Of a DNA stretch of 64,000 nucleotides, positions 16,833 to 26,476 are shown in pieces. The notes beneath the pieces were generated by a model. It was given only the letters and a program-made list of their open reading frames with translations. It did no database searches and was not told the origin of the DNA. Origin of the DNA: Shewanella salipaludis (GTDB lineage Bacteria > Pseudomonadota > Gammaproteobacteria > Enterobacterales > Shewanellaceae). How positions within the stretch are numbered: the first letter of the stretch is position 1; each line of letters begins with the position of its first letter. Location of the stretch: positions 1 through 64,000 of the forward strand of contig NZ_JAAXYH010000001.1 in NCBI RefSeq assembly GCF_012911865.1, in the 5' to 3' direction. The position numbers and the translations under genes are program-made.

Positions 16833-19478
16833 ATGGGTAAATCGCTAGTTATTGTCGAATCACCGGCCAAAGCTAAGACAATCAATAAGTATCTTGGCAA
16901 AGAATTCATCGTTAAATCGAGTGTGGGTCATATACGTGATCTGCCGACATCTTCGTCCTCAGAAGGCAATAAGAGCGTTAAATCTGCTGCCGAAGTGAAG
17001 AAGATGTCGCCCGAAGAGAAGGCTCAATATAAGAAGGTGAAGGATCAGCAAGCGCTGGTTTCACGTATGGGCGTTAACCCAGAGAAGGGCTGGGCAGCCA
17101 AATATCAGATTTTGCCCGGTAAAGAAAAGGTGGTTAAAGAGCTGCAAGCGCTCGCTGATTCTGCCGATAAAATTTATCTCGCAACGGATTTGGACCGTGA
17201 AGGGGAAGCCATCGCCTGGCATTTGCAGGAGATCATCGGTGGCGACGCTTCACGGTATCAGCGGGTTGTATTCAACGAAATCACCAAGACGGCCATTCAG
17301 GATGCCTTCAGCCATCCATCGACCCTGGACACCAACATGGTCAATGCCCAGCAGGCGCGGCGTTTCCTCGACCGGGTGGTGGGCTTCATGGTGTCGCCGC
17401 TGCTGTGGAAGAAGGTCGCCCGTGGCCTCTCTGCAGGTCGGGTGCAATCGGTTGCCACTCGCCTGGTCGTCGAGCGCGAAGGTGAGATCAAGGCCTTCGT
17501 TCCCGAAGAGTTCTGGGATGTGCATGCGGAGCTGAATACACCGGCTCAGGCTTCCTTGACCATGGAAGTGGTCAAGTGCAAGGGCGCCGCCTTCAATCCT
17601 GTCAACGAACAGCAGGCCCAGGCAGCCGTCACTGCCCTGTCTAGCGCCAGTTTCAAGGTCTTGTCCCGTGAGGACAAAGGCACCCAGAGCAAGCCTTCGG
17701 CACCTTATATTACTTCTACCCTGCAGCAGGCGGCGAGTACCCGGCTGGGCTTCGGGGTGAAGAAGACCATGATGATGGCGCAGCGTTTGTACGAAGCCGG
17801 CCACATCACCTATATGCGTACCGACTCGACCAACCTCAGCCAGGAAGCGCTCGACAATGTGCGCGACATGATAGCCAAGGAGTTTGGTGACAAATATTTG
17901 CCCAAGGAGCCGATCCGCTACGGCAGCAAGGAAGGCGCCCAGGAGGCGCACGAAGCGATCCGTCCATCCAATGTGCAGATCCAGGCCGCCTTGCTGACCG
18001 ATATGGAACGCGATGCCCAGCGCTTATATGAACTCATCTGGCGCCAGTTTGTGTCCTGTCAGATGACGCCAGCCCAGTACGACGCCACCAAGCTGACGGT
18101 ACGGGCGGGGGATTATGAGCTCAAAGCCACGGGCAGAACCCTGAGATTCGACGGTTGGACTCGGGTGCAAACGGCGCTGAGGAAGAAGAATGAAGAAGAT
18201 AACACCCTGCCATTCGTGGCCGAGGGCGATGTCTTGGAGCTTAAACAGTTGTTGCCTAAGCAGCACTTCACCAAGCCGCCGGCAAGGTACAGTGAAGCTT
18301 CCCTGGTGAAAGAGCTGGAGAAGCGTGGTATCGGCCGACCTTCCACCTATGCCACCATCATCTCGACCATTCAGGACCGAGGTTATGTCAGGGTCGAGAA
18401 TCGCCGTTTCTACGCCGAGAAGATGGGCGAGATCGTCAGTGAGCGTCTGGTTGCCAGCTTCAAAGATTTGATGAGCTACGACTTTACCGCCAGCATGGAG
18501 CAGACGCTCGATGATGTGGCCAAAGGCCAGCTGGAATGGAAGAAAGTGCTCGACGGCTTCTATGCCGATTTCACCAAGCAGCTGGAACACGCCGAATTGC
18601 CGCCGGAAGAGGGCGGCATGCGCCCGAACCAGATGGTGATGACAGACATAGAGTGTCCTACCTGTGGCCGCAAGATGGGCATACGCACAGGCACCACAGG
18701 GGTCTTCCTCGGTTGCTCCGGCTATGCCTTGCCACCGAAGGAGCGCTGCAAGACCACGATCAACCTAACCCCGGGCGAAGAGGCCATCAGTGAAAACAGC
18801 GAAGATGCCGAAACCGATGCCCTGAGAGCCAAACATAGGTGTGATAAGTGTGGCACGGCCATGGATAGCTATCTCATCGATGAGAAACGCAAACTGCACG
18901 TCTGCGGCAATAACCCCCTCTGTGAGGGTTACACCATAGAGACGGGGCAATTTAAGCTCAAGGGTTATGAGGGGCCGTTACTGGAGTGCGACCGTTGTGG
19001 CGCCAATATGGAGCTGAAAAACGGCCGCTTCGGTAAGTACTTCGGCTGCACCAACAGCGAGTGTAAGAATACCCGCAAGTTGTTGAAGAGTGGCGAAGCT
19101 GCGCCGCCGAAGGAAGATCCTATCTTCTTGCCCGAGCTGAAGTGTACCAAGTCGGATGCACATTTCGTGCTCAGGGACGGTGCCGCCGGCATATTCCTGG
19201 CCGCGAGCACTTTCCCCAAGTCGCGTGAGACTCGGGCGCCGCTGGTGGAAGAACTGGTGAAATACCGTGAACTCCTCTGGCCCAAGTACCAGTATTTGGC
19301 CGATGCCCCCGTGGTCGACGATGAAGGCAACAAGACTGCAGTCAAGTTCAGCCGCAAGACCAAGGAGCAATATGTCGCCAGCGAAGTCGATGGCAAGGCC
19401 ACGGGTTGGTCCGCCAAGTTCATCGATGGTAAATGGGTGAGCGAGAGTGCCAAGAAAACCAAGAAGAGCACCGGCTAA
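16833..19478 (+). CDS. topA: DNA topoisomerase I
   Basis: Type IA topoisomerase that relaxes negative supercoils; 881 residues (E. coli 865). The TOPRIM domain opens with [17 protein letters not shown] and holds [13 protein letters not shown]; the active-site Tyr is in [11 protein letters not shown], near residue 325. Three four-Cys zinc ribbons follow near the C-terminus ([28 protein letters not shown]), then a basic tail rich in Lys. I chose the ATG at 16833 because it gives the universal [14 protein letters not shown] start and because the in-frame ATG at 16785 lies within the promoter. A strong terminator follows. Confidence 0.98.
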   Translation: MGKSLVIVESPAKAKTINKYLGKEFIVKSSVGHIRDLPTSSSSEGNKSVKSAAEVKKMSPEEKAQYKKVKDQQALVSRMGVNPEKGWAAKYQILPGKEKVVKELQALADSADKIYLATDLDREGEAIAWHLQEIIGGDASRYQRVVFNEITKTAIQDAFSHPSTLDTNMVNAQQARRFLDRVVGFMVSPLLWKKVARGLSAGRVQSVATRLVVEREGEIKAFVPEEFWDVHAELNTPAQASLTMEVVKCKGAAFNPVNEQQAQAAVTALSSASFKVLSREDKGTQSKPSAPYITSTLQQAASTRLGFGVKKTMMMAQRLYEAGHITYMRTDSTNLSQEALDNVRDMIAKEFGDKYLPKEPIRYGSKEGAQEAHEAIRPSNVQIQAALLTDMERDAQRLYELIWRQFVSCQMTPAQYDATKLTVRAGDYELKATGRTLRFDGWTRVQTALRKKNEEDNTLPFVAEGDVLELKQLLPKQHFTKPPARYSEASLVKELEKRGIGRPSTYATIISTIQDRGYVRVENRRFYAEKMGEIVSERLVASFKDLMSYDFTASMEQTLDDVAKGQLEWKKVLDGFYADFTKQLEHAELPPEEGGMRPNQMVMTDIECPTCGRKMGIRTGTTGVFLGCSGYALPPKERCKTTINLTPGEEAISENSEDAETDALRAKHRCDKCGTAMDSYLIDEKRKLHVCGNNPLCEGYTIETGQFKLKGYEGPLLECDRCGANMELKNGRFGKYFGCTNSECKNTRKLLKSGEAAPPKEDPIFLPELKCTKSDAHFVLRDGAAGIFLAASTFPKSRETRAPLVEELVKYRELLWPKYQYLADAPVVDDEGNKTAVKFSRKTKEQYVASEVDGKATGWSAKFIDGKWVSESAKKTKKSTG

Positions 19479-19494
19479 CGGGTTAGCTTGACTT

Positions 19495-19534
19495 CCCAAC
19501 AAAAAGCCCCGCTAATGCGGGGCTTTTTGTTGGG
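19495..19534 (+). terminator. terminator of topA, bidirectional
   Basis: A perfect 18-bp stem (19495-19512 with 19517-19534) around loop TAAT; its core is AAAAAGCCCCGC/GCGGGGCTTTTT. The symmetrical A/T flanks allow it to end both topA and the facing unknown gene. Confidence 0.93.
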
Positions 19535-19557
19535 CTGAGATGCTGGGTGGGAAGCTG

Positions 19558-20337
19558 TTACCACTTCTTCTTGGGTTGGAATAGCATATCGATATCGCCG
19601 TCGTCATCCTTGGGCTTGGGAGCATTGGGCTCAGAACGTCTCTGGGCGCCCATGATCTCATCGAGCAGGAGTTTGGCTTCGTCGACCTTACGGGCGATGA
19701 AAGGATCGTTGGGTGTTTGTGCCTTGATCGCATGCAGGGTCGCCAGTGCCTTAGTCACCATCTGTCTCGAGGAACCATATTGCTTCATGAAACTGGCGGC
19801 ACGGGCCCGTGACAGCATGGAATCTACGTTGATCCTCAACTGCAGGCTGTCGATGCGGTTCTCTTCGAGGGTGAAGACAGCGGGTTCGACCTTGCCCTTG
19901 TTATGTTCGGCCCTGAGGATGGCCTTGAGTTTCTTGAGTGTCTGCACCAGCACCAGCACTTGCCTGTCGTTGTCCGGTAGTCTGAAGCTCTCAATGGCCG
20001 GAGTTTGGCTGGGATTGTGGCTGAGGGTTTCTATCTGAGCCTTAAGATCTGAGAGTCTGCGCAGATAATCGTTCTGCTGTTGCTGCGTCACCAGATGACG
20101 TGCGATCTCCAGGCCGTCGCGAACCCGTTTATAGAGAATTAACATGATCTGAGTGCTGCAGGGGATCATGCCTGTGTTGGACAAGACGTTTTCGGTTTCG
20201 TCGATAATGGCTTTCTGACGGGCCAGTTCGGTTCTGCGCTCGGCTTCAACACGTTCTTTTTGTTGTTGTATGACGTTGATTCCGATAACAAGCAGTAATA
20301 GCGCACCGATGAGGATCAGCACCAAGGTGAATATCAT
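19558..20337 (-). CDS. membrane-anchored coiled-coil protein of unknown function
   Basis: A 259-residue protein I cannot name. It begins with one membrane helix (residues 2-22, LVLILIGALLLLVIGINVI) and continues as a charged, mostly helical cytoplasmic domain with heptad-like stretches (QQQKERVEAERRTELARQKA; LRRLSDLKAQIETL). Near residues 180-220 is a helical segment resembling a TPR unit (ASFMKQYGSSRQMVTKALATLHAIKAQ). The C-terminus is acidic, then basic (KPKDDDGDIDMLF, then PKKKW). It is convergent with topA and divergent from cysB with 216 bp between them. Its persistence beside topA suggests a conserved gene, but no role follows from that. Confidence 0.75.
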   Translation of the reverse strand: MIFTLVLILIGALLLLVIGINVIQQQKERVEAERRTELARQKAIIDETENVLSNTGMIPCSTQIMLILYKRVRDGLEIARHLVTQQQQNDYLRRLSDLKAQIETLSHNPSQTPAIESFRLPDNDRQVLVLVQTLKKLKAILRAEHNKGKVEPAVFTLEENRIDSLQLRINVDSMLSRARAASFMKQYGSSRQMVTKALATLHAIKAQTPNDPFIARKVDEAKLLLDEIMGAQRRSEPNAPKPKDDDGDIDMLFQPKKKW

Positions 20338-20461
20338 AGGTCTTCCACTAAAAGTCTAATTCTGTCAATGCTACAATAAATCAATAAACTAGCATAGTTA
20401 TCTTAGCCTGGCTTATCATTTCTGCAGCATCCCCCTGTGTTACGGCTTTCTATATATCTAT

Positions 20462-20490
20462 TTGCTTTAATTTTTCCGATGTACTATAAC
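20462..20490 (+). promoter_or_regulatory. candidate promoter of cysB
   Basis: TTGCTT (20462-20467), 17-bp spacer, TATAAC (20485-20490). CysB family members usually repress their own gene, so operator sites are expected nearby; none was assigned. Confidence 0.45.
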
Positions 20491-20502
20491 GTTTAATTAT
20501 AG

Positions 20503-21528
<1,026 letters not shown>

Positions 21529-21578
21529 AGGCGGTGGTTGACTTGTGCTGGCAAGCGGCGGTTTGCCGGTGCAAGCAA

Positions 21579-21606
21579 TAAAAAATCTCGCCGTGGCGAG
21601 ATTTTT
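21579..21606 (+). terminator. terminator of cysB, bidirectional
   Basis: AAAAAATCTCGCC-GT-GGCGAGATTTTT. It lies between cysB and sdaA, which face each other, and can serve both. Confidence 0.88.
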
Positions 21607-21651
21607 ATGTTTTCTGTCAATGCTGCTCGTTGTGGCACGATTTTCCTGGGG

Positions 21652-23028
21652 TCAACATTCGACTATGTTTACCGCCAGGCCGCCCTTGGCGGTTTCCTTA
21701 TACTTGCTGCGCATGTCTTTGCCGGTATCCATCATGGTCTTGATCACCTTATCCAGGGAGACCTTATGATTGCCATCGCCTCTGAGGGCCATTCTCGAGG
21801 CGTTGATGGCCTTGATGGCCCCCATGGCATTGCGTTCGATGCAAGGCACTTGCACCAGGCCGCCGACGGGATCACAGGTCAGTCCCAGGTTGTGTTCCAT
21901 GCCTATCTCGGCTGCATTCTCCACATGTTCGACCGTGCCGCCCATGATCTCCGTCAAGGCGCCCGCCGCCATGGAGCAAGCGACGCCGACTTCACCCTGG
22001 CAGCCCACTTCGGCACCCGAAATAGAGGCATTCTTCTTATATAGGATGCCTATGGCGGCGGCCGTCAGCAGATAACGGGCGCAGACATCTATGTCGACTT
22101 CCTGCACGAAGGTGTCGTAATAGCAGAGCACGGCGGGGATGATCCCGGCGGCACCGTTGGTCGGTGCCGTGACCACGCGATCGCCGGCGGCATTCTGTTC
22201 GTTGACCGACAGGGCAAACAAGTCGACCCAATCCATCGCCGTCAGGGGATCCACGTTGTTGCGGCCTTCGGCCTTGAGGCGACGGTATAAGGCAGGAGCC
22301 CTGCGGCGAAGCTTGAGTCCACCGGGTAAGATGCCTTCCTTATGGTAACCGCGTTCGATACAGGTCTTCATCGTTTGCCAGATATGCCACAGGCGCTGTT
22401 TGACATCTTCTTCCGTGGCAATGCTCAGCTCGTTAGCCATCATCAGCGAGGAAATACTGAAACCATGGCTGGCGCATAGCTCCAGCATCTGGGCGGCGCT
22501 GTTGAAATCATAGGGGGCGGCCTCGATCGGCGCGGCCGGTGATGCATTTCTTTGGTTGATCTCATCCTCATCGAGGATGAAGCCACCGCCGACTGAATAA
22601 TAGGTGCGCTGGCATAGGCATTCGCCTGCGCCATAGGCATAGAGGGTCATGGCGTTGGCATGGGCCGGCAGGGATTTGCGTCTGTGATAGAGGATACCGT
22701 CTTCGCGGGTGAATTTGACCCGCTTGCCATCGGCTAAGATGAGCGTTTCTTGTTTGGATACGGCATCGAGGATCCGCTCTATGTTCTCTGTGTCGACGGT
22801 TTCAGGATCTTCGCCCATGAGTCCAAGAATGACGGCCTTCCCCGTGCCGTGGCCCTTACCTGTTTGTCCCAGTGAGCCAAAGAGTTCGGCACGCAGTTCA
22901 TCTGTGCTGTCCAGCAGCCCTAATTCGGCCACATGCTGCATGAAGATCTTACCCGCCTTCATGGGGCCGACGGTATGGGAGCTCGATGGGCCTATGCCGA
23001 TCTTGAACATGTCAAATACGCTAATCAT
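21652..23028 (-). CDS. sdaA: L-serine ammonia-lyase (serine dehydratase)
   Basis: Converts L-serine to pyruvate and ammonia with an oxygen-sensitive [4Fe-4S] cluster. Single-chain SdaA type, 458 residues (E. coli 454). The start [20 protein letters not shown] is diagnostic; the alpha domain has [17 protein letters not shown], and Cys residues suitable for the cluster occur in [19 protein letters not shown] and DPVGG-flanked segments (GLTCDPVGG). Monocistronic and convergent with cysB; the 5' gap to nagZ is about 390 bp. Confidence 0.97.
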   Translation of the reverse strand: MISVFDMFKIGIGPSSSHTVGPMKAGKIFMQHVAELGLLDSTDELRAELFGSLGQTGKGHGTGKAVILGLMGEDPETVDTENIERILDAVSKQETLILADGKRVKFTREDGILYHRRKSLPAHANAMTLYAYGAGECLCQRTYYSVGGGFILDEDEINQRNASPAAPIEAAPYDFNSAAQMLELCASHGFSISSLMMANELSIATEEDVKQRLWHIWQTMKTCIERGYHKEGILPGGLKLRRRAPALYRRLKAEGRNNVDPLTAMDWVDLFALSVNEQNAAGDRVVTAPTNGAAGIIPAVLCYYDTFVQEVDIDVCARYLLTAAAIGILYKKNASISGAEVGCQGEVGVACSMAAGALTEIMGGTVEHVENAAEIGMEHNLGLTCDPVGGLVQVPCIERNAMGAIKAINASRMALRGDGNHKVSLDKVIKTMMDTGKDMRSKYKETAKGGLAVNIVEC

Positions 23029-23420
23029 GATAGAAGCCTTGCTTACTTTAATTATTATTTTAGTCTTTGCGCCGTGGATTGCTCGCGCACTTGTTAGAAC
23101 CAGAGTAATCTCATCCTGTCAGACAAGCCCATGGCTTCAGCCTCTGCGGGTCTTGGATTAGCCAGGATGGCTTGTGGTTCCCCTTAAGTAAGAGTATCCC
23201 ACAATTCGGGCTCGGAATTGGCATTAGTTTTTTTATCCAATTGTTCTCGGATTAGCTTGATTAAGGTGGAATATGCCAGCATCCTGCGACTCTGGCTGGA
23301 TTTAACATTCTTTAGGTATGAGCTGCAGTGACAATATTGCCGGACCGGGGCGTTTAACCTTGCCTGCATCCGGTTATGGCAGCAGATTTTTTAGGTTAAT
23401 TGGCTATTTTAGGAGGAAGC
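23029..23420. other. 392-bp intergenic region between sdaA and nagZ
   Basis: Holds the divergent promoters of sdaA and nagZ. A TAAAAT-type -10 box on the minus strand is seen near 23060, but I cannot assign a -35. The only open frame here (minus strand, 61 codons) shows no coding signs. Confidence 0.4.
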
Positions 23421-24449
23421 GTGAGCTACTTAATGTTGGATATCTCATCCGTGGAGCTGAGTGACGCCGAAGCGCAGATGTTGACCCATGCTCAGGTCGG
23501 GGGCTTGATCCTCTTCAGTCGCAATTTTAGCGACAGGGAGCAGCTGATTGCGCTGATCAAACAGATACGCAGCCTAAGGCCCGAGCTGTTGATCGCCGTA
23601 GATCATGAAGGCGGACGGGTGCAGAGATTCAGGGAAGGTTTCACCGCCATTCCTGCCATGGGAGACATACTGCCGGCGGCCAAGGGAGACAGGTCGTTGG
23701 CGCAGCGCTGGGCCAAGGAGTTGGGTTTCCTGATGGCCATAGAACTGCTGGCATGTGACATAGACTTAAGCTTCGCCCCCGTGCTGGATCTCGATGGGAT
23801 CAGCCAGGTCATAGGCAAGCGCAGCTTCGGCAGCGATGTCGAGGTGGTGAGCTTGCTGGCATCCAGTTTCATCGACGGCATGAGCGATGCGGGAATGGCC
23901 GCCGTTGGCAAACATTTCCCGGGCCATGGCAGTGTCGCGGCCGACTCTCACATAGCTCAGCCCATAGATGAGCGCGAGCCGGCGCAGATCTTCGGCCAGG
24001 ATATGCAGCCATTCAAGCGGCTCATCGATGCCCACAAGCTGGCGGGCATCATGCCGGCGCATGTGATTTACCCCAGAGTGGATCCCAATCCTGCCGGTTT
24101 TTCGGAGTACTGGTTGAAGCGAGTGCTGCGAACCGAGCTTGGCTATCGGGGAGTGATCTTCTCCGATGATCTGGGAATGAAAGGCGCCGCCTTTGCCGGT
24201 GACTACCCGGCGCGGGCCCGCGCGGCACTGGATGCCGGCTGCGACATGATCTTGGTCTGTAACGACGCCCAGGGCGTGGCTTCATTGCTTGAGGGCTTCA
24301 GCTGGCCCGAGCAGGCCCCCCAATACCCGGCAACCTTGCTTAAGCCGAACGCCAAGTCCGTGGCGCGGGCTCTGGAAGATGGCGCGCGTTGGGAGAAGGC
24401 GAAACAGCTGGCCGAACAGCTCAATCTGGCGCAGTCAAGCCGATCCTAA
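23421..24449 (+). CDS. nagZ: beta-N-acetylglucosaminidase NagZ
   Basis: Cytoplasmic family 3 glycosidase of peptidoglycan recycling; it removes GlcNAc from anhydromuropeptides and so affects AmpC beta-lactamase induction. From the GTG at 23421 the protein has 342 residues (E. coli 341). The family motif [14 protein letters not shown] provides the catalytic His and its loop, and SDDLGM provides the nucleophile Asp. I prefer this GTG over an in-frame TTG 21 nt upstream because a strong AGGAGG box lies at 23411-23416, just ahead of it, and because MSYLMLDIS is the usual N-terminus. Confidence 0.95.
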   Translation: MSYLMLDISSVELSDAEAQMLTHAQVGGLILFSRNFSDREQLIALIKQIRSLRPELLIAVDHEGGRVQRFREGFTAIPAMGDILPAAKGDRSLAQRWAKELGFLMAIELLACDIDLSFAPVLDLDGISQVIGKRSFGSDVEVVSLLASSFIDGMSDAGMAAVGKHFPGHGSVAADSHIAQPIDEREPAQIFGQDMQPFKRLIDAHKLAGIMPAHVIYPRVDPNPAGFSEYWLKRVLRTELGYRGVIFSDDLGMKGAAFAGDYPARARAALDAGCDMILVCNDAQGVASLLEGFSWPEQAPQYPATLLKPNAKSVARALEDGARWEKAKQLAEQLNLAQSSRS

Positions 24450-24503
24450 CCTGCCCAGTGCTTGCAGCAAGGCTTAGCCCCTAGTTGTTGTTGCCATCCT
24501 GTT

Positions 24504-24546
24504 ACCCAACGCGGACCGCTCAGGGAGCGGACCTGCGTTGGGTTCC
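24504..24546 (+). terminator. terminator of nagZ
   Basis: A long imperfect hairpin: ACCCAACGC and GGACCGCTC pair with GAGCGGACC and GCGTTGGGT across a 3-4 nt loop, followed by TTCCTTTC. The T-tract is interrupted, so efficiency is uncertain. Confidence 0.65.
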
Positions 24547-24635
24547 TTTCTCGCTGTCCAAGCCATGAAAAACTCATTAATCATCTTATTTCTCAGTAGT
24601 TTATACGGTACGCCATGAAGAATAACCCGGATAAA

Positions 24636-24651
24636 TGTGACGCAGATCACG
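24636..24651 (+). promoter_or_regulatory. CRP (cAMP receptor protein) binding site
   Basis: TGTGACGCAGATCACG matches the CRP consensus TGTGA-N6-TCACA at nine of ten positions. Its centre at 24643.5 is about 42 nt upstream of a likely start near 24686, using TATTGT (24675-24680) as the -10 box, the spacing of class II CRP activation. The nearest downstream unit is the candidate small RNA and then the acylphosphatase gene. Confidence 0.65.
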
Positions 24652-24685
24652 CTGGGTGTGCGGGCAGGGAGTCTTATTGTTAAAA

Positions 24686-24858
24686 TGCTTGAAAATTATT
24701 GTGTTAGTTGTAAAGTGGCGATCGTCCAGCATTTGTACCGCTCGGTAAAATGCTGCTACCTATATTGACTGTTACCCACACTTACTGAGCCTCAGGGGTT
24801 CACAAGTTGCGTATGTCGCCCGACACAGCTAACCGAATTTTCGTTAGCTGTTTTTTTT
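24686..24858 (+). ncRNA. candidate CRP-controlled small RNA
   Basis: A stretch with its own promoter-like region and its own strong intrinsic terminator but no convincing open frame. The CRP site lies about 42 nt before the proposed 5' end; an internal stem (TGAGCC/GGTTCA) lies at about 24785-24803; and the 3' end is an 8-bp stem CAGCTAAC/GTTAGCTG (24826-24833 and 24843-24850) with eight T. The nagZ transcript should already have ended at 24546. The length would be about 170 nt. It could instead be an attenuated leader of acylphosphatase. I do not recognise it as Spot 42 or CyaR. The 5' end is an estimate. Confidence 0.45.
24826..24858 (+). terminator. terminator of the small RNA or acylphosphatase leader
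   Basis: Perfect 8-bp stem CAGCTAAC/GTTAGCTG, loop of 9 nt, then eight T. It lies 85 nt before the acylphosphatase start and 280 nt after the nagZ terminator. Confidence 0.85.
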
Positions 24859-24942
24859 GTATGGAAAATAAACCGTTATTTTTTGCCGACCTAAGATCTA
24901 TGAGTTATGTTTTGCATAGCATTATGCGAAGAGGATGCATAG

Positions 24943-25218
24943 ATGAAGCGGGTATTAATCAAAGTGGAAGGGCAGGTGCAGGGGGTCGATTTCAGGCGTT
25001 ATACCGTGCTCAAGGCCAGAGAACTGGGGATCACAGGTTACGTCAGCAACCAGGCCGATGGCAGTGTGCTTATCCTGGCCCAGGGCAGCCATGCCGCCGT
25101 TAACAATTTGCTGCTCTGGTGCGACACAGGTTCGCCCTTGGCGAAGGTGACACGCATCACAGTGGAAGAAGACGAGGCGAATGATATCTACCTCGACTTC
25201 TCCATAGTGCAGTCTTAA
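24943..25218 (+). CDS. acyP: acylphosphatase
   Basis: Small cytoplasmic enzyme (91 residues, usual for the family) that hydrolyses acyl phosphates. The phosphate loop VQGVDFRRY (residues 12-20) holds the catalytic Arg18, and the catalytic Asn is N36 in YVSNQADGSV. The loop normally reads VQGVGFR; the second Gly is Asp16 here, an uncommon change next to the phosphate cradle. The AGAGGAT box lies 6-8 nt before the ATG. A perfect 14-bp tandem repeat includes its stop codon, and it ends 10 nt from the facing csiV stop. Confidence 0.9.
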   Translation: MKRVLIKVEGQVQGVDFRRYTVLKARELGITGYVSNQADGSVLILAQGSHAAVNNLLLWCDTGSPLAKVTRITVEEDEANDIYLDFSIVQS

Positions 25219-25231
25219 TAGTGCAGTCTTA
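25204..25231. repeat. perfect 14-bp tandem duplication across the acyP stop
   Basis: ATAGTGCAGTCTTA occurs twice in direct succession. The first copy contains the last codons and stop of acyP and the second lies in the 10-bp gap and the end of csiV. Confidence 0.8.
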
Positions 25232-26476
25232 AAGGAGACCCGCTGCGCCTTTAGTCCCCTGCGCCGGCGCGGCTTCAGTGCCGGGCTCTCTGTCTGTTTC
25301 TTGGTCTGTCTCTTGGATGCTGGGGGGCGCCATCTTGCGTATTTGCATCACTATCCCCATCCTGGGATGATCGAAATAATGTATCTCACCGCTCTTTACC
25401 CTGCGATTCTGCACCAGAGGAATACTGGCCAGGAAAGGCGTCGGTACCGTTTGTTGCTGCGCCTCTGGTGGCTGAGCTGTTGCCGGCGCTTGTATTGCCT
25501 GACCATCGAGTTGCGTCGCAGGTAGCTGCCACTTCTCCACTTCTTCTCGCAAATTCAGCGCGGTTTCGATATAGAGGTAGTGGCTGAGATAGATATTGAT
25601 GTCGCCATCCAACTGCCACACGGGGGCAGGCGTTTCAGGCATATCAGCAACGGCAGGCATGTCAATCACAGCTGGGGTATCGCCATTCAGTGGCATCCGG
25701 CTATCTGCTGCCAGATTTTCTGTGTCGCCTCCCAGAACCGCCAGGCTGTCCGGGTCATTCATCGCCGGTATGGTCACTCTCGGCAGGCCATTGGCTTCAA
25801 ATTCGGCGGCGAAGTTACGCCCGGCAAACAGCCTGACAGGCACGGCTCTGTGTCTGGGCTGCATGTTCTGTTGCCAGCTCATATGCAACAGGCTGGTGTT
25901 GCCCGGCTCTCTGGCGAGTTTGGCCATGATGTCCTGAAATTGTCCCTGACTCTCCGCCAGCAGCACAGGCGGGCCACCCTGAACCGCGTATTGGGGGCTG
26001 CTGGCCGCAACAGACACAGGCACTCGGCTGGGATAGCTGTAGTGGATGACTGCGGCTGCTGGTGCACAAGTCGAGGGCGTCGACTCGTCGGCAACACAGT
26101 CGGCCTGAACTGGCTGTGCCTGCTGCTCTGCCAGTAGTTGCTGCTCCGGCAACATTCCCGCTTCCGGCTGCATGGATTGTGCTTGTCGGGCCGGCTGGCT
26201 TTCCAGTGTTTGTGGCGCCTGCAGCTCCGCCTCTGTCTGCCCAGACCCGAAAGCCGCTATGCTCTGTGGAATGAGGATTCTTGGGGTGATGAGATCCACC
26301 CGCTTGCTTGCCTTGGCCGGTGCGACCAGCTCAGGCCATTGTTCGGTCGATGGGGCTTGGCGGGCAAACACATAAACTTCAACTTCGAACCAAGCCTCTT
26401 CACTGGCTTCTCTTGCCCAGGTCTGGGCCGACAGGGCGGCCAGGGTGACGATGGACATAGCAATTTTACCAAGCAC
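25229..26476 (-). CDS. csiV: CsiV family periplasmic protein
   Basis: A 415-residue exported protein of the CsiV family (PF10972), whose members are described as peptidoglycan-binding. A signal peptide ends near residue 21 (SAQTWA). The start of the mature protein, EAWFEVEVYVFARQ, and the C-terminal part with INIYLSHYLYIETALNLR and RRVKSGEIHYFDHPRMGIVMQIR are conserved in this family as I know it; the middle is Gln/Ala/Pro-rich and looks disordered. The start is the GTG at 26474-26476, sharing one base with the mfd TAG (TAGTG), with GGAGAG upstream, so it is coupled to mfd. Confidence 0.8.
   Translation of the reverse strand: MLGKIAMSIVTLAALSAQTWAREASEEAWFEVEVYVFARQAPSTEQWPELVAPAKASKRVDLITPRILIPQSIAAFGSGQTEAELQAPQTLESQPARQAQSMQPEAGMLPEQQLLAEQQAQPVQADCVADESTPSTCAPAAAVIHYSYPSRVPVSVAASSPQYAVQGGPPVLLAESQGQFQDIMAKLAREPGNTSLLHMSWQQNMQPRHRAVPVRLFAGRNFAAEFEANGLPRVTIPAMNDPDSLAVLGGDTENLAADSRMPLNGDTPAVIDMPAVADMPETPAPVWQLDGDINIYLSHYLYIETALNLREEVEKWQLPATQLDGQAIQAPATAQPPEAQQQTVPTPFLASIPLVQNRRVKSGEIHYFDHPRMGIVMQIRKMAPPSIQETDQETDREPGTEAAPAQGTKGAAGLL

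Noticed and set aside
23184..23369. 61-codon minus-strand frame between sdaA and nagZ
   Set aside because: No ribosome site, no family resemblance, codon use unlike neighbours.
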